Notes: generated from the sequence alone by a model not told the origin. Positions 25,527 to 34,660 are shown, counted from the stretch's first letter. The stretch is DNA of 35,500 bases from Symbiodinium natans (GCA_905221605.1 CAJNDS010002202.1:519501-555000), one strand, 5' to 3'. Program-made: numbers and translations.

Positions 25527-26245
25527 ACCATGGCCAAGGCCTCAAGGCCCAGGGAATTGTAGAGCTCCTCGAACTCAAGGACATGTGCCTGGAGAAGGGA
25601 GGGCTTAAGGTTTAGAGGGCTTATGGGGGCCTCTAGGGTTTAGGGTTTAGGGTTTAGGGTTTCGGGTTTCGGGTTTCCCAAAGCTCAAGCTTAGGCCGCC
25701 CCCTACCAAAAAGGGGGGGGGGGGGGGGGCTAAGCCCCTCGACCTCGGTGGAGCATGCCTCCCACAGCTCGGAAGGGGATGCACGACATTGGATCTTTTG
25801 TGGGCTTTTTGGCTTAGGGGCCACCTTTCCCCAACCCCAAAACTCCAGCCTTTACATCCACAGTCGATGCCTCCTCCCAGATGCCCGGGAGGATCTAGAA
25901 TCTAGGCTTTAGGGCCTTCAGGGCCTTTCGGGTTTAGGGTTTAGGGTTTAGGGTGCTGCTCTTTGATCCCTCTTGAGACATGTCGTTCTTATGGTCCCAT
26001 ACACTCCGATAATGTCTCCCGAAGTACTATGCAAGACTTCGTAGCCTCTACTACTTTGGGTACCTGAACCCTACATCCGAAACCCTAAACAATCCAGCCT
26101 TGCCGTCCACCTTAAGCTCGTGGGTGTTGGCATCCTTTGAAGGGCTTTAAGCGTCAAACAAGGGTTTAGGGACTCAGGGTTAAGGTTTAGGGTTTAAGGT
26201 TTAGGGATTCTCAGGGGTTTAGGAATTAGGATGACCCAAGAGGAA
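25527..26245. other. Unique islands with short TTTAGGG arrays and a G17 run
   Basis: G-strand units lie at about 25636-25675, 25930-25953 and 26161-26225. A G homopolymer spans 25713-25729. The unique parts show no supported gene. Confidence 0.6.
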
Positions 26246-26380
26246 CCTAGGAATAAACAGAGTGCCCTTGCCCTTTTTGGCTTCAAGAAGCGTTGTAATG
26301 GAACCAACCCCTCCCCCCCCCCCCCCCCCCCCAACAAAAACAAGAGAAAGGAATAAGCGCCTAGTTGCCCCATACCCTAG
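26246..26380. mobile_element. Short dispersed repeat family B, copy 3, interrupted by C20
   Basis: CCTAGGAATAAACAGAGTGC starts the unit, which continues with CCCTTTTTGGCTTCAAG...GGAACC and ends GGAATAAGCGCC...CCCTAG. A poly(C) run (26313-26332) and an A-rich segment are inserted relative to the other copies, which explains the extra length. Confidence 0.45.
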
Positions 26381-26970
26381 AACCTAACCCCCCAAGAAGG
26401 GAACATGGGCCTACTCTGTCCGAGTTCTCAAATCCCCCTGCGCTCTCTGACCCCTTCCCCCCCTGCCTGCTCAAGTAGCCTGGGAGCGCGAAACCCTGAA
26501 CTTGATAGAGGGTTGAGGTTGGGATGTCCCTCTGATTCGAACTAAGACATGTCCTCACCAAGTAGCCACCAATGTACTACAGCTAGGTAATGGGGTTTTG
26601 GGTTTGGGTCTAGGGTTTAGGCATAACTACCTTGGGAGGGTACCTGGTAGCTTCTTTTGTGAGTTTGTTATTATCCCTCAACCCTAAACAATAAAAGTCA
26701 AAAAACCCGAAAAAGCCCTAGACCCTAAACTCTTAACCCCAGACCCTAAGAAGCCCATGTACAAAGACCCAGCCCAACCCAAACTCCTGTTTCTGGTTCA
26801 TGACTGGGATAGTATGAAAAACCTAATTGTCTATCCCTTCTTCAGTTTAAGCACCCTGAAAACTCAAACCCTAAACGCTAAACCGAATGTGACAATGCTT
26901 TGCGCTCCGAGATGCGAGGCCGAAGACAAAGCGCTCGCACGGCAGCTCCTTGACAACCTGCGAAGCATAA
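26381..26970. other. Unique DNA with a short plus-strand coding-like stretch
   Basis: Mostly unique sequence. At about 26760-26970 the plus strand is open, and its end (NVTMLCAPRCEAEDKALARQ and a following helix) has ordinary protein composition before running into a TTTAGGG array. It may be one exon or a relic. The frame on the minus strand at 26361-26561 has no recognisable motif. Confidence 0.35.
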
Positions 26971-27175
26971 GGGGGTTTAGGGTTTAGGGTTTCGGGCACA
27001 GGGTTTAGGGTTCAGGATTTAGGGTTTAGGGTCGAAGGTGTTAAGGTTTGAGGGCTTTTAGGGTTTTGGGGCTTGAGGTTTTGAGGGTTTTGGGGCCTTA
27101 CGGGTTAAGGATTGCAGGGTTTTAGGGTTCCAGGAAGCCCCATACCCCTCTAGGGTTTAGGGTTTAGGCTTCAGG
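26971..27175 (+). repeat. TTTAGGG array decaying into TTTTGGGG/TTGAGG variants
   Basis: Recognisable heptamers at about 26972-27030 give way to longer variable units to about 27170, the same type of decay as at 4866-5370. Confidence 0.8.
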
Positions 27176-27199
27176 ATTTAGGGCTGAGGGCCGGCTGAG

Positions 27200-27302
27200 G
27201 GCTTAGAAATGTATTGGCTGGTAGTCGCTGGCACATACGGTTTCGGGTTCGGGTTGAAGGCTTAGAAACGTATTGGCTGGTAGTCGCTGGCAGATACGGT
27301 TT
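27200..27302. repeat. Duplicated 44-bp segment
   Basis: GGCTTAGAAATGTATTGGCT...ACGGTTT occurs at 27200-27243 and 27259-27302 with two substitutions, at a period of 59 bp. The spacer is TTTAGGG-like. Confidence 0.8.
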
Positions 27303-27398
27303 AGGCTTTTTACGGTTTACCAGAGCAAGCGACCTAAAAGATACCTAGCCAGCACTGAGAGGTATCAAGGGACCGGGAAAAGGAGACCTATGCCCTAT

Positions 27399-27445
27399 GA
27401 TCCCGATAATCCCTATAATCCCTATAATCCCTATAATCCCTATAG
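27399..27445. repeat. 9-bp tandem repeat AATCCCTAT
   Basis: Four to five copies of a 9-mer, with variants at both ends. It encodes PYNPYNPYN in one plus-strand frame, a coincidental product of the repeat. Confidence 0.8.
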
Positions 27446-27534
27446 CCCTATTCAGCACGAAGTCCTGGAATTCTGCCCTGAAACCTCCCCCTAAAACCCG
27501 AAAACTCCACAGGATCCTTTAGACACCCTAAACC

Positions 27535-27712
27535 CGAAACCCCAAACGCCCCCAAAAAAACCAAACCCCAAACCCTCAACCCTAAACCCTAAACCCTGAA
27601 CCTCAAACCCCAAACCCTGAACCTCAAACCCTAAACCCTAAACCCTGAACCTCAAACCCTAAACCCTAAACCCTGAACCTCAAACCCTAAACCCTAAACC
27701 CCAAACCGGGTC
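27535..27712. repeat. CCCTAAA array with a 27-28-bp higher-order unit
   Basis: The composite CCCTGAACCTCAAACCCTAA plus one or two CCCTAAA units recurs four times. The irregular TGAACCT marker makes the period easy to follow and shows expansion by segment duplication. Confidence 0.85.
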
Positions 27713-27775
27713 TTCACAGACGAGGAGAGGCCTTGGCCAGCATAGGCGCCGTCAGGAGCCCTGGGTTGAAATTGA

Positions 27776-27960
27776 GAGGGTTTAGGGTTTAGGGTTTAGG
27801 GTTTAGGGTTTAGGGTTTAGGGTTTAGGGTTTAGGGCCTGCCACAAAGAACCTAAACCCTGAACCATTTTGATTTTGGCCTACTGGAGTGGCGGGGTTGA
27901 GGGGGTTCGGGGTTTAGGGTTTGGGGTTTAGGGTTTGGGGTTTAGGGTTTAGGGTTCAAA
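27776..27960 (+). repeat. TTTAGGG array and TTTGGGG/TTTAGGG mixed array
   Basis: Eight clean units (27778-27836), a 65-bp unique gap, then alternating TTTGGGG and TTTAGGG units (27905-27957). Confidence 0.9.
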
Positions 27961-28045
27961 CGACGAGGAGGCTTGAAGTGTAGCTTTGAAGAATGATGGT
28001 TTCTGAGCATCAGTGGCAAAAGCCACTTCAGGCTTGCGAAGGTTT

Positions 28046-28275
28046 ATCCCTAAACCCTAAACCCTAAAGCCTAAACCCTAAACCCGAAACCCGAAACCCT
28101 AAACCCTAAACCCTAAACCCTAAAGGCGTTCTCTTTATGCTGGGCGGCTCTAGGTCTTTGAGGGTCTCGGCAAGGCTTAGGGTTTAGGGTTTAGGGTTTA
28201 GGGTTTAGGGCTTCGGGTTTAGGGTCTAGGGTTTAGGGTTTAGGGTTTCGGGTTTAGGGTTTAGGGTCTTCGGGG
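28046..28275. repeat. CCCTAAA array facing TTTAGGG array
   Basis: C-strand units (28046-28123, with two CCCGAAA variants) and G-strand units (28170-28268) converge on a 45-bp unique segment. Confidence 0.9.
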
Positions 28276-28297
28276 ACGTTTTTAGTGCTTTCGGGTT

Positions 28298-28586
28298 GGG
28301 GGGGGGGGGGGGGGGGGGCGAAGCCTTCCTCGGGAGTTTTTGTTGGGGTAAAAACACGGGCTGAAGGGCATGAGGTTCCTAAACCCTACACTTGGGTTGG
28401 ACTAACCGTCCTTAAGAGGGACTATAGGCACTATAAGCCGGATTAAGGACTGTTCGTATAAGGAAAAACATCCCAACTCCAAACCCTAAACCCGGCTTTG
28501 GGACGGATATTGAAAATGCAATAGGACTGTTGGCCTGGCCCTGCATAGTAGTGAGTGCTTGGGGGGGGGGGGGGGGGGGGGGGGGG
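28298..28586. repeat. Two long G runs (G21 and G26) with unique DNA between
   Basis: G homopolymers at 28298-28318 and 28561-28586 bracket about 240 bp of mostly unique sequence containing a small CACTATAG-type fold-back. The frames that cross them contain poly-proline and are artefacts. Confidence 0.85.
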
Positions 28587-28766
28587 CGGCCTGTTTCGCA
28601 GGAGTTTGGCGACCCTTCTCCCCAAATATCGGAACTGCATGCCTCTAAGCCTTCCTTGTGCAAATGTAAGGTCCCTGTAGCAATCACGAACAGCGATGTT
28701 CTGTAGAGGAGAGCCCATGTTGTGGCAATACACCTCACGCAGAAGGAGGGTTTAGGGTTGGGGTTT

Positions 28767-28941
28767 CTCGGTTCACACCAAAGCCTGGATATTTCGATCT
28801 CTCCAAGTCCTGGGCCTCCATTGGCTTATTCCAACAAGGAAAAATGAACACAAAAGAACAGATGCCATCCGGAGCGCCATTGGTGTCTCCATGGAAGGAC
28901 GCCAGCGCGACGTCCACTGAGGATGCCGGCAACACCTCCAA
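28767..28941 (-). CDS. Exon-like fragment with an ASFHGDTNG motif
   Basis: The minus strand is open for about 58 codons of ordinary composition, including DVALASFHGDTNGAPDGICS and EAQDLERSKYPGFGVN. LASFHGDTNG resembles a stretch I recall from uncharacterised dinoflagellate proteins, possibly of the endonuclease/exonuclease/phosphatase type, but I cannot confirm it. There is no plausible start codon, and both sides are telomere-like units (28742-28760 and 28942-28996). Best read as one exon or a relic. Confidence 0.35.
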
Positions 28942-29465
28942 GGTTGAGGGTTTAGGGTTTAGGGTTTGGGGTTTAGGGCTTAGGGTTTAGGGTTGAAGCC
29001 ACAGGGCGCTCAGGGCTCTGGGGCTTAGCTGGTCCCTGAAATCTCCTCCGCAATCTTTGCAGACATATCGGGTAAACTCCTAAACCTAGCCCTAAACCCT
29101 AAACCCTAAACCAAAACCCTAAACCAAACCCAAAACCCAAAACCCAAAATCCTAAACCCTAGAACCCTAAACCCAAAGCCCTTCTCAGCTTGTTCCAGCG
29201 CCACGGGAAAGCCTTGAGCTTTTAGGGTTTAGGGTTTAGGGTTTAGGGTTTAGGGTTTAGGGTTTAGGGTTTAGGGTTCAGGGAGACGTGACGGCTCTTG
29301 AGTCTGGAGGTTTTGGGGTGTAAGACCCAAAGGCTCTAAGGGCTCCTGAACACGAACCCCTACACTGTCGTGTAGGGTTTAGGGTTTAGGGTTTGAGGTT
29401 TAGGGTTTAGGGTTTAGGGTTTAGGGTTTGGGGTTTAGGGTTTCGGGTTTCAGGGTTTAGGGTTG
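28942..29465. repeat. Series of TTTAGGG and CCCTAAA arrays
   Basis: G-strand units at 28947-28995, C-strand units at about 29083-29175 (with an unusual A-rich sub-block AACCCAAAACCC), G-strand units at 29221-29281 and again at 29373-29465. The unique gaps between them are 50-100 bp. Confidence 0.85.
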
Positions 29466-29754
29466 AGGTTGAAAGGTTTAGGCTTGACACTCACCCTGGG
29501 TTTTCCATGAGGCTTCGGCAGTTGCAGGTTTGAGACTCAGAGAATGCAAGATTCTCAGAGACTCCAATAACCCCTTCATATAGAGTAGGCTTTAGCTAGT
29601 ATGCTTACGGTTTAGGATTTAGGGTTTAGGGATTAGGGTTCCCCAAAAGGACACACCATTATATACACTCACCAATATTCATGTGGAGCCCTATATACAC
29701 TGACCAATAACAGTGATACAAACCTACTTTTCATAAAGGGCCTAGAAAACCTCT

Positions 29755-29805
29755 CAACCCTAAACCCTAAACCCTAAACCCTAAACCCTAAACCCTAAAC
29801 CCCTA
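29755..29805. repeat. CCCTAAA array
   Basis: Six to seven C-strand heptamers. The 290 bp before it is unique apart from a few TTTAGGG-like units at about 29608-29640 and a direct repeat ATATACAC.TCACCAATA (about 29661 and 29693). Confidence 0.85.
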
Positions 29806-29842
29806 ACATTGAAAGGTTTATTGGAGCCTCCTGACACGGGGG

Positions 29843-29871
29843 TTGCCTCTCTCCCTTCGGGAGAGAGGCAA
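29843..29871. other. Perfect 13-bp hairpin
   Basis: TTGCCTCTCTCCC and GGGAGAGAGGCAA pair perfectly around a TTC loop. The stem is purine on one arm and pyrimidine-rich on the other. Nothing around it identifies a gene. Confidence 0.7.
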
Positions 29872-29960
29872 TGACTGTGGTGAGCCGCTGGCCAGTGCAA
29901 CTACGCTCAGGAACACAGAGCCTTTTAATCTTAGAAGCCCTAAATCCTGTTTGGGGCTAC

Positions 29961-30065
29961 TTAGGGTTTAGGGTTTAGGGTTTAGGGTTTTAGGGTTTAG
30001 GTTTTAGGGTTTAGGGTTTTAGGGTTTAGGTTTTAGGATTTGGGGTTTAGGGCTTATGGTGTAGG
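29961..30065 (+). repeat. TTTAGGG / TTTTAGGG mixed array
   Basis: G-strand units with alternating heptamers and octamers. TTTAGGTTTTAGGGTTTAGGG-like segments repeat, showing local duplication. Confidence 0.85.
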
Positions 30066-30342
30066 GCTCGAGTCCCTCTAAGCCCTACAAACCTATCGAC
30101 TCCATCAACCCTATGAACGCTGAGCCCTGCGCACCCCAGAAGCCCTTTGCAGCAACCACCGGGAAAAAACAAAACATACACCGCCCCAAGAGACCCTATA
30201 AACCCTATAAAGCCTGACTCCCAAAAGGTTAAACCTTAAGCAGCCCCAGAATATAGGGGATTTCTATAATTACGATTCCCTCATGGTTCCTTATACTTCT
30301 ACTAAAAATCCTGTTGCAGCTATTTACTCGGCTGTCGAGTAA
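30066..30342. other. Unique spacer
   Basis: Unique sequence without an identifiable gene or RNA. Confidence 0.4.
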
Positions 30343-30441
30343 CCTAGGATTAGAAAGGGTGCCCTTTTTGTTGCTTAAAGGGGCTTATAGGGGGAACCTT
30401 CACCCTCAAAAAGGGAATAAGGGCACTACTGGGCATCCTAG
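30343..30441. mobile_element. Short dispersed repeat family B, copy 4
   Basis: The clearest copy. It starts CCTAGGATTAGAAAGGGTGC, passes through TTAAAGGGGCTTATAGGGGG, and ends AGGGAATAAGGGC...GGGCATCCTAG. CTAGGAT at the left and ATCCTAG at the right form a short terminal inverted repeat. Confidence 0.6.
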
Positions 30442-30544
30442 TTTAGGCCCCTGAAGTAAACCCCACAACTCCTGGGGTCTGAAAGTGTCCCTATCACGCG
30501 GCAAGGGCCTGGTGGGCTCGAAGAACTACTGCGCACCGGAAGTG

Positions 30545-30626
30545 TCCTTAAACCCTAAACCCTAAACCCTAAACCCTAAACCCTGAACCCTAAACCCTAA
30601 ACCCTAAACCCTAAACCCTAAACCTC
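30545..30626. repeat. CCCTAAA array
   Basis: Eleven C-strand heptamers with one CCCTGAA variant. Confidence 0.95.
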
Positions 30627-30682
30627 AAGAAACACTCCCTTGCGCAGCTCTTCACTTGTACATCATGCAAGAGTGCAATGGC

Positions 30683-30718
30683 TGCTCCTAGGAGCAGGGA
30701 CCCTTATAGAGGGTCCCT
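30683..30718. other. Two adjoining perfect hairpins/palindromes
   Basis: TGCTCCTAGGAGCA is a 14-bp perfect palindrome (30683-30696). It is followed at once by AGGGACCCT-TATAG-AGGGTCCCT, a 9-bp perfect stem (30696-30718). Confidence 0.7.
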
Positions 30719-30827
30719 AGTGGTTCTACAGCCACGATTTCGGAGGCTACTTCGGCATACACAGCCCCAAGTGGGACACACCTTGAAGGGGGTTGCTGGC
30801 ATTTCTGAGATGATGGTGGCTGAACAG

Positions 30828-31200
30828 CTAAACCCCAAACCCTAAACCCCAAACCCCTGAGCCTAAACCCTGAAAACCCTAAACCCTAAACCCTAAACCT
30901 TAAACTCCGTAGCCGTTCTTCGTCTCTTCTCAGAAGAGAGTTCTGCGAAGTGGTCGGCCCTCAGGCCATGTCCTGGCATGGAGGCTTAGTTTAGGGATTC
31001 GGGTTTAGGGTTTAGGGTTTAGGGTTTGGGGTTTAGGTTCCTGAGACCCAAAGGCGCCGAAAAGTCCGGAAAAAACCATCCGCAAAAAGCCTTTAGCCCA
31101 GGAATCAGATCCTTAACAGTTCAGGGGTCAGTGGTTTGACCATGTGCGGGTTGAGGGTTTAAGGGGTTTAGGGGTTAGGGTTTTAAGGGGTTTAGGGGCA
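30828..31200. repeat. CCCTAAA then TTTAGGG arrays
   Basis: C-strand units at 30830-30906, G-strand units at about 30984-31037, and degenerate G-strand units at 31148-31197. The gaps are unique and carry no supported gene. Confidence 0.8.
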
Positions 31201-31348
31201 GCTTTCTGCTGGTCTCTCTCAGTTGCTGTTGTTTGGGGGAAGGGGCGGGTGTCGCAGAACTTCGTACCAAGTCCTCTATCCCCTCCACATCGACCTGAAT
31301 CATAGCACTAGCATTTGGATCAAGAAGCACCTCAAGCTGAGTTTTTTC
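31201..31348 (-). CDS. Exon-like fragment of an unrecognised protein
   Basis: A minus-strand frame of about 50 codons with ordinary composition (EVLLDPNASAMIQVDVEGIE, then a Pro/Gln-rich end). It follows a T/G-rich stretch ending in TTCAG, like a 3' splice site, and runs into telomere units at its other end. No family recognised. Confidence 0.3.
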
Positions 31349-32082
31349 GGGCCCTGAACACAAAAACCCAAAACCCCAAAGACCTATGCTTTGCAGAGTT
31401 GCAGGCAGAGCCTGCGTCCTCAGTAGTTGCCGCCTCGAAGCGGGCCGGGCTTAGGGGTACTAGGGCTCGGGGGTTGAGGGTTTTTGGGCTTAGGGTTTAG
31501 GGTTAAGGTTTCGGGCATAGCATAGGGTTTAGGGCTCAGCTGCAGCTGGGACGCCGAACTGGGTGACCCTTGTCCGTCTTACAGGAACTTGAAGTTTAGG
31601 GTTTAGGGTTTAGGTTTTCAGGGTTCAGGGTTTAGGGTTTGTTGGGTTCAGAATGCTTTATCCAGGTTTTTTCTTTCGTTGTTCAAAATTCAGTCAGTTA
31701 CTAGGTCCCAAGCTAACCCTAGGCTTCACAAAGAGGGTGTCTTTTGCTTGGTTGTCCAGTGACCTGGGGGAATTAAAGGTTAACCTTTGGGATTCTATTG
31801 GGATTAGAATACCCAAGACAGGTTAAAGGTTACCTCCTCTACTACTAAGGTTTTTCAAGTTTAACGGAGTTTTGAAGGGAACCCTCAACCCTGAAAAGAG
31901 GGGAATGACAGGCTTGGAGCTATTTTTTGGGGGGCAAACCGGTTCAGGGTTTAGGGTTTAGGGTGTAGGGTTGAGGGGTTCATTCTCGGAGGGTTTGGGT
32001 TTAAGGATTCGGGTTTAGGCTAGTAGTTCTGACCAAAACCTAAAAAGCCCGAAATGCGGCAAATCGACAGCAGGGTCGTTGC
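31349..32082. other. Mostly unique DNA with small TTTAGGG blocks
   Basis: G-strand units lie at about 31484-31535, 31595-31640 and 31943-31975. The unique part at about 31645-31930 has short similarities to family B (AAAGAGGGTGTCTTTTGCTTGG) but no clear copy. No gene was supported. Confidence 0.5.
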
Positions 32083-32148
32083 GGGGCGGGACCCCAGAAC
32101 CCCTCAGATTCAGAAATTGAGGGCTGAATTTCTTAATTTGAGGGAGGG
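32083..32148. repeat. Direct repeat flanking the satellite/G-rich block, left copy
   Basis: GGGGCGGGACCCCAGAACCC...TTAATTTGAGGGAGGG is repeated with a few changes at 32632-32696. The two copies bracket the 31-bp satellite and the long G-rich tract, so the block arose by duplication or as an expanded internal region. Confidence 0.7.
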
Positions 32149-32405
32149 CCCAAATTTAAGAAATCGAGGGGCTGGATTTCTTAAATTTAAGAAATTGAGG
32201 GGCTGGATTTCTTAAATTTAAGAAATCGAGGGGCTGGATTTCGAGGGAGGGCGGGGGGGGACCCCCCAAATTTAAGAAATCAAGGGCCTGGATTTCTTAA
32301 CGAGGGGCTGGATTTCTTAAATTTAAGAAATCGAGGGGCTGGATTTCTTAATTCTAAGAAATTGAGGGGCTGGATTTCTCAAATTTAAGAAATTGAGGGG
32401 CTGGA
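32110..32405. repeat. 31-bp satellite with a perfect 20-bp palindrome per unit
   Basis: About eight full or partial units of ATTTCTTAAATTTAAGAAAT plus an 11-bp linker CGAGGGGCTGG. The 20-mer is its own reverse complement. Some units are broken (for example 32237-32275 and 32300). The array ends in T18 (32406-32423) joined to G33 (32424-32456). Confidence 0.9.
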
Positions 32406-32413
32406 TTTTTTTT

Positions 32414-32423
<10 letters not shown>

Positions 32424-32457
<34 letters not shown>

Positions 32458-32721
32458 ATGCATTAAATATTTCAGGGGGGGGAGGGGTGGGGGGGGGGGG
32501 GGGGGGGTGGGGGGGTTTGGGGGGTTGGGGGGGGGGGGTTGGGGGGTTGGGGGGTTGGGGGTTGGGGGGGGTTGGGGGGGTTGGGGGGGGGGGGGGGGGG
32601 GGGGGGTTGGGGGGTTGGGGGGGTGGGGTTTGGGGCGGACCCCAAAACCCCTCAAATTAAGAAACTGAGGGCTGGATTTCTTAATTTGAGGGAGGGAGGG
32701 GGGGGGGGGGGGGGGGGGGGA
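32424..32721. repeat. Long G-rich tract
   Basis: Poly(G) runs interrupted by TT, TTT or single A/T residues fill 32424-32638, with another G run at 32698-32720. The glycine-rich and proline-rich frames are artefacts. Exact length is doubtful in any assembly. Confidence 0.85.
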
Positions 32722-32770
32722 GGGCTCGAACTAAGAAATCGAGAGGCCGGATTGCCCAAATAAGAACTTG

Positions 32771-32840
32771 AGCGATCAGCCTAATGGATAAGGCGTCGCC
32801 TTACTACTTCAAACGTTACCAGTTCGAATCCCATCAAGAA
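32771..32840 (+). pseudogene. tRNA-like sequence (degenerate tRNA or tRNA-derived SINE head)
   Basis: CAGCCTAATGGATAAGGC matches the D-arm and A box of tRNA-Arg-like genes, and AGTTCGAATCCC (32821-32832) matches the T loop and B box, at normal spacing. The anticodon stem, T stem and acceptor stem do not pair, so it is not a functional tRNA. It lies at the right edge of a region sharing the AAGAAATCGAGGG motif, which hints at a tRNA-derived SINE rather than a solitary pseudogene. Confidence 0.5.
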
Positions 32841-32849
32841 ATTCGTTCA

Positions 32850-32934
32850 GAAATCGAGGGTACCCTCAAAAGTGTGGAGGCGATAATTCCGGAAATTGAG
32901 TGGGCTTCATAGTTAAGAAATCGAGGGTACCCTC
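32850..32934. repeat. Two copies of GAGGGTACCCTC palindrome with AGAAATC lead
   Basis: AGAAATCGAGGGTACCCTC occurs at 32849-32867 and again at 32916-32934. Each contains a 12-bp palindrome. The lead sequence is shared with the 31-bp satellite, linking this segment to it. Confidence 0.65.
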
Positions 32935-33006
32935 GCCAAAGCGTAGAGGTTTCTTATCCAGCGCTGTCGCTGTACCTTCTTCCAGAATAATACCTTGAGT
33001 GGACCC

Positions 33007-33300
33007 TCCAAACCCTAAACCCTAAACACTAAACCCTAAGCCCTATACCCTGAACCCTAAACCCTAAACCCTAAACCCTAAGCCCTAAACCCCAAACCCT
33101 CAACCCTCAACCCTAAACCCTAAACCCTAAACCCCAAACCCTCAACCCTAAACCCCCATTTTCGAGCCACACCCTGCTTCAGCTGCGGTCAAAGTGGCGG
33201 CCCTCCGATGTGCTCCCTGGGCTTGGGGTTTAGGGTTTCGGGTTTAGGGTTTAGGGTTTAGTGTTTAGGGTTTAGGGTTTAGGGTCGAAAGCCCTAAGCG
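33007..33300. repeat. CCCTAAA array facing TTTAGGG array
   Basis: C-strand units with CCCTCAA and CCCCAAA variants (33009-33152) and G-strand units (33222-33287) converge on a 70-bp unique segment. Confidence 0.9.
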
Positions 33301-34300
33301 TTCCAATCGAAACAGTCGTGGCTTAGGGTTTCGGGCTTAGGGTTCAACACCCTGAGCCTGGCTGTACCTAGACCCTAAACCCTAAACCCTAAGTACAGCC
33401 AAACCCTATGCCCTAAAGGGTGCACAAGGCTTTCAGAAAGGCGTAGGGCTTAGGGTTTAGGGTTTAGGGATTCAGGGCTTAGGGTTTAGGGCTACCGTCC
33501 GAGTTTCTAAGTCATCTTCAAGCATTCAGGTATCCTGGGCCCTCAGCACCCTCAGTACGAAAACCAGCTAGACCCCAAAAGCAGAAACTCATCGACCCTC
33601 CTAACTAATCCCCTAAAGCCCTAGAAGCCACGAAGCCCTAAAGACCAAAAACCCGAAAACCTAATTCTTACACAACACAAAGGACCCCAAAGAAAGGGTT
33701 TAGGGTTGTAGGGTTGAGGGTTTAAGGTGGTTTTGGGCTTTAGGGTTTAGTTTCTAGGGGGCCGGGGGCCCATAGCAAGAGCACTTGAGCACGCTGCTGG
33801 AGCACCACAACTCAGGTGCTTTGCCCCTGGCCTTAAGAAACCAAAAACCCAAAATCTCAGTCCCTACAACCCTACAACCCTAAACCCTAAACCCTAAACC
33901 CTAAACCCCCAAGAGCGATATCCCTCATCGACTCGCAACTGCAGCAGAGCGACACGAAAAAGCATCCTACATGTGTCTAGCCCTAAGCCCTACACCGCAA
34001 AACCCTGAGCCCTGTTTGCACCACACCCCGCAGGCGGAGGAGTTACATTCTTGAGGGCTTAGGGTTCGGGGTTTAGGGCTGAGGGTTCCCTGAGCCCTTC
34101 CATTTATTGTTCTGGCTCATGCAGATATGATAGCACGAATAGCTTGTGTCAGGCACCTGGAAACAAGACACAATCCCCTCAACCCCTCAACCCCTAAACG
34201 CCTAAACCCTCAACCCCTTGGCCCTGAGCCCCTAGACCCTACACCCCTCAACCCCTTAACCCCGTAAACCCCTGAACCACTAAAACGGAGCCTAAACCCT
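33301..34300. other. Unique DNA with small telomere-like blocks
   Basis: Short blocks at 33370-33410, 33444-33495, 33695-33755, 33870-33908, 34050-34090 and 34175-34310. The intervening sequence is unique and shows no supported gene or RNA. Confidence 0.5.
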
Positions 34301-34305
34301 AAACC

Positions 34306-34520
34306 CTAAACCCTTAGCCCAGGGGCGGAATTGAGTGGAGGTGTTCGGCGAGCTGTTGCGGAGGTAGGTAGAGGTGTTCGGCGAGGTGTTGCGGGAGCTG
34401 CCCGAACGTGTCCGCGCGATCTGCGCTTGCAAGGTCTAAGCACTAACATATATATATATATATATATCATGTTTATAAGGCCGGTGGCCTCTTTATCTGT
34501 TTCCATTCTACCTTAATATA
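34306..34520. other. Short duplicated segment and TA microsatellite
   Basis: GGAGGTGTTCGGCGAGCTGTT at 34337 is repeated at 34369 as AGAGGTGTTCGGCGAGGTGTT with a 32-bp period. A TA tract follows at 34448-34468. The small frames on both strands have no recognisable motif. Confidence 0.6.
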
Positions 34521-34599
34521 GCCCCTAGATACCCTAATAAGAACCCCGAATATATGCCCCTATAAAACTGAAACCTACTTAAAGAGACCACCAACCCGT

Positions 34600-34660
34600 C
34601 TCATATATATGTATATATATATATTGTATTTGTATATGCTTTTGTATATATATATATAAC
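34600..34660. repeat. TA/TATG microsatellites
   Basis: Two alternating TA tracts with interspersed TGTAT (34600-34660). Confidence 0.8.

Noticed and set aside
26520-26570. Possible minus-strand tRNA (A-box-like GTGGCTACTTGGTGAGG and B-box-like AGTTCGAATCAG)
   Set aside because: The two boxes are far too close for a tRNA, and no stems pair.
27273-27494. Plus-strand frame with NPYNPYNPY repeats
   Set aside because: The repeat follows directly from the 9-bp AATCCCTAT tandem array, and the rest has no recognisable domain.
32110-32405. CRISPR-like array of 31-bp repeats
   Set aside because: The units abut as a tandem satellite with an 11-bp constant linker; there are no unique spacers, and the DNA is eukaryotic.
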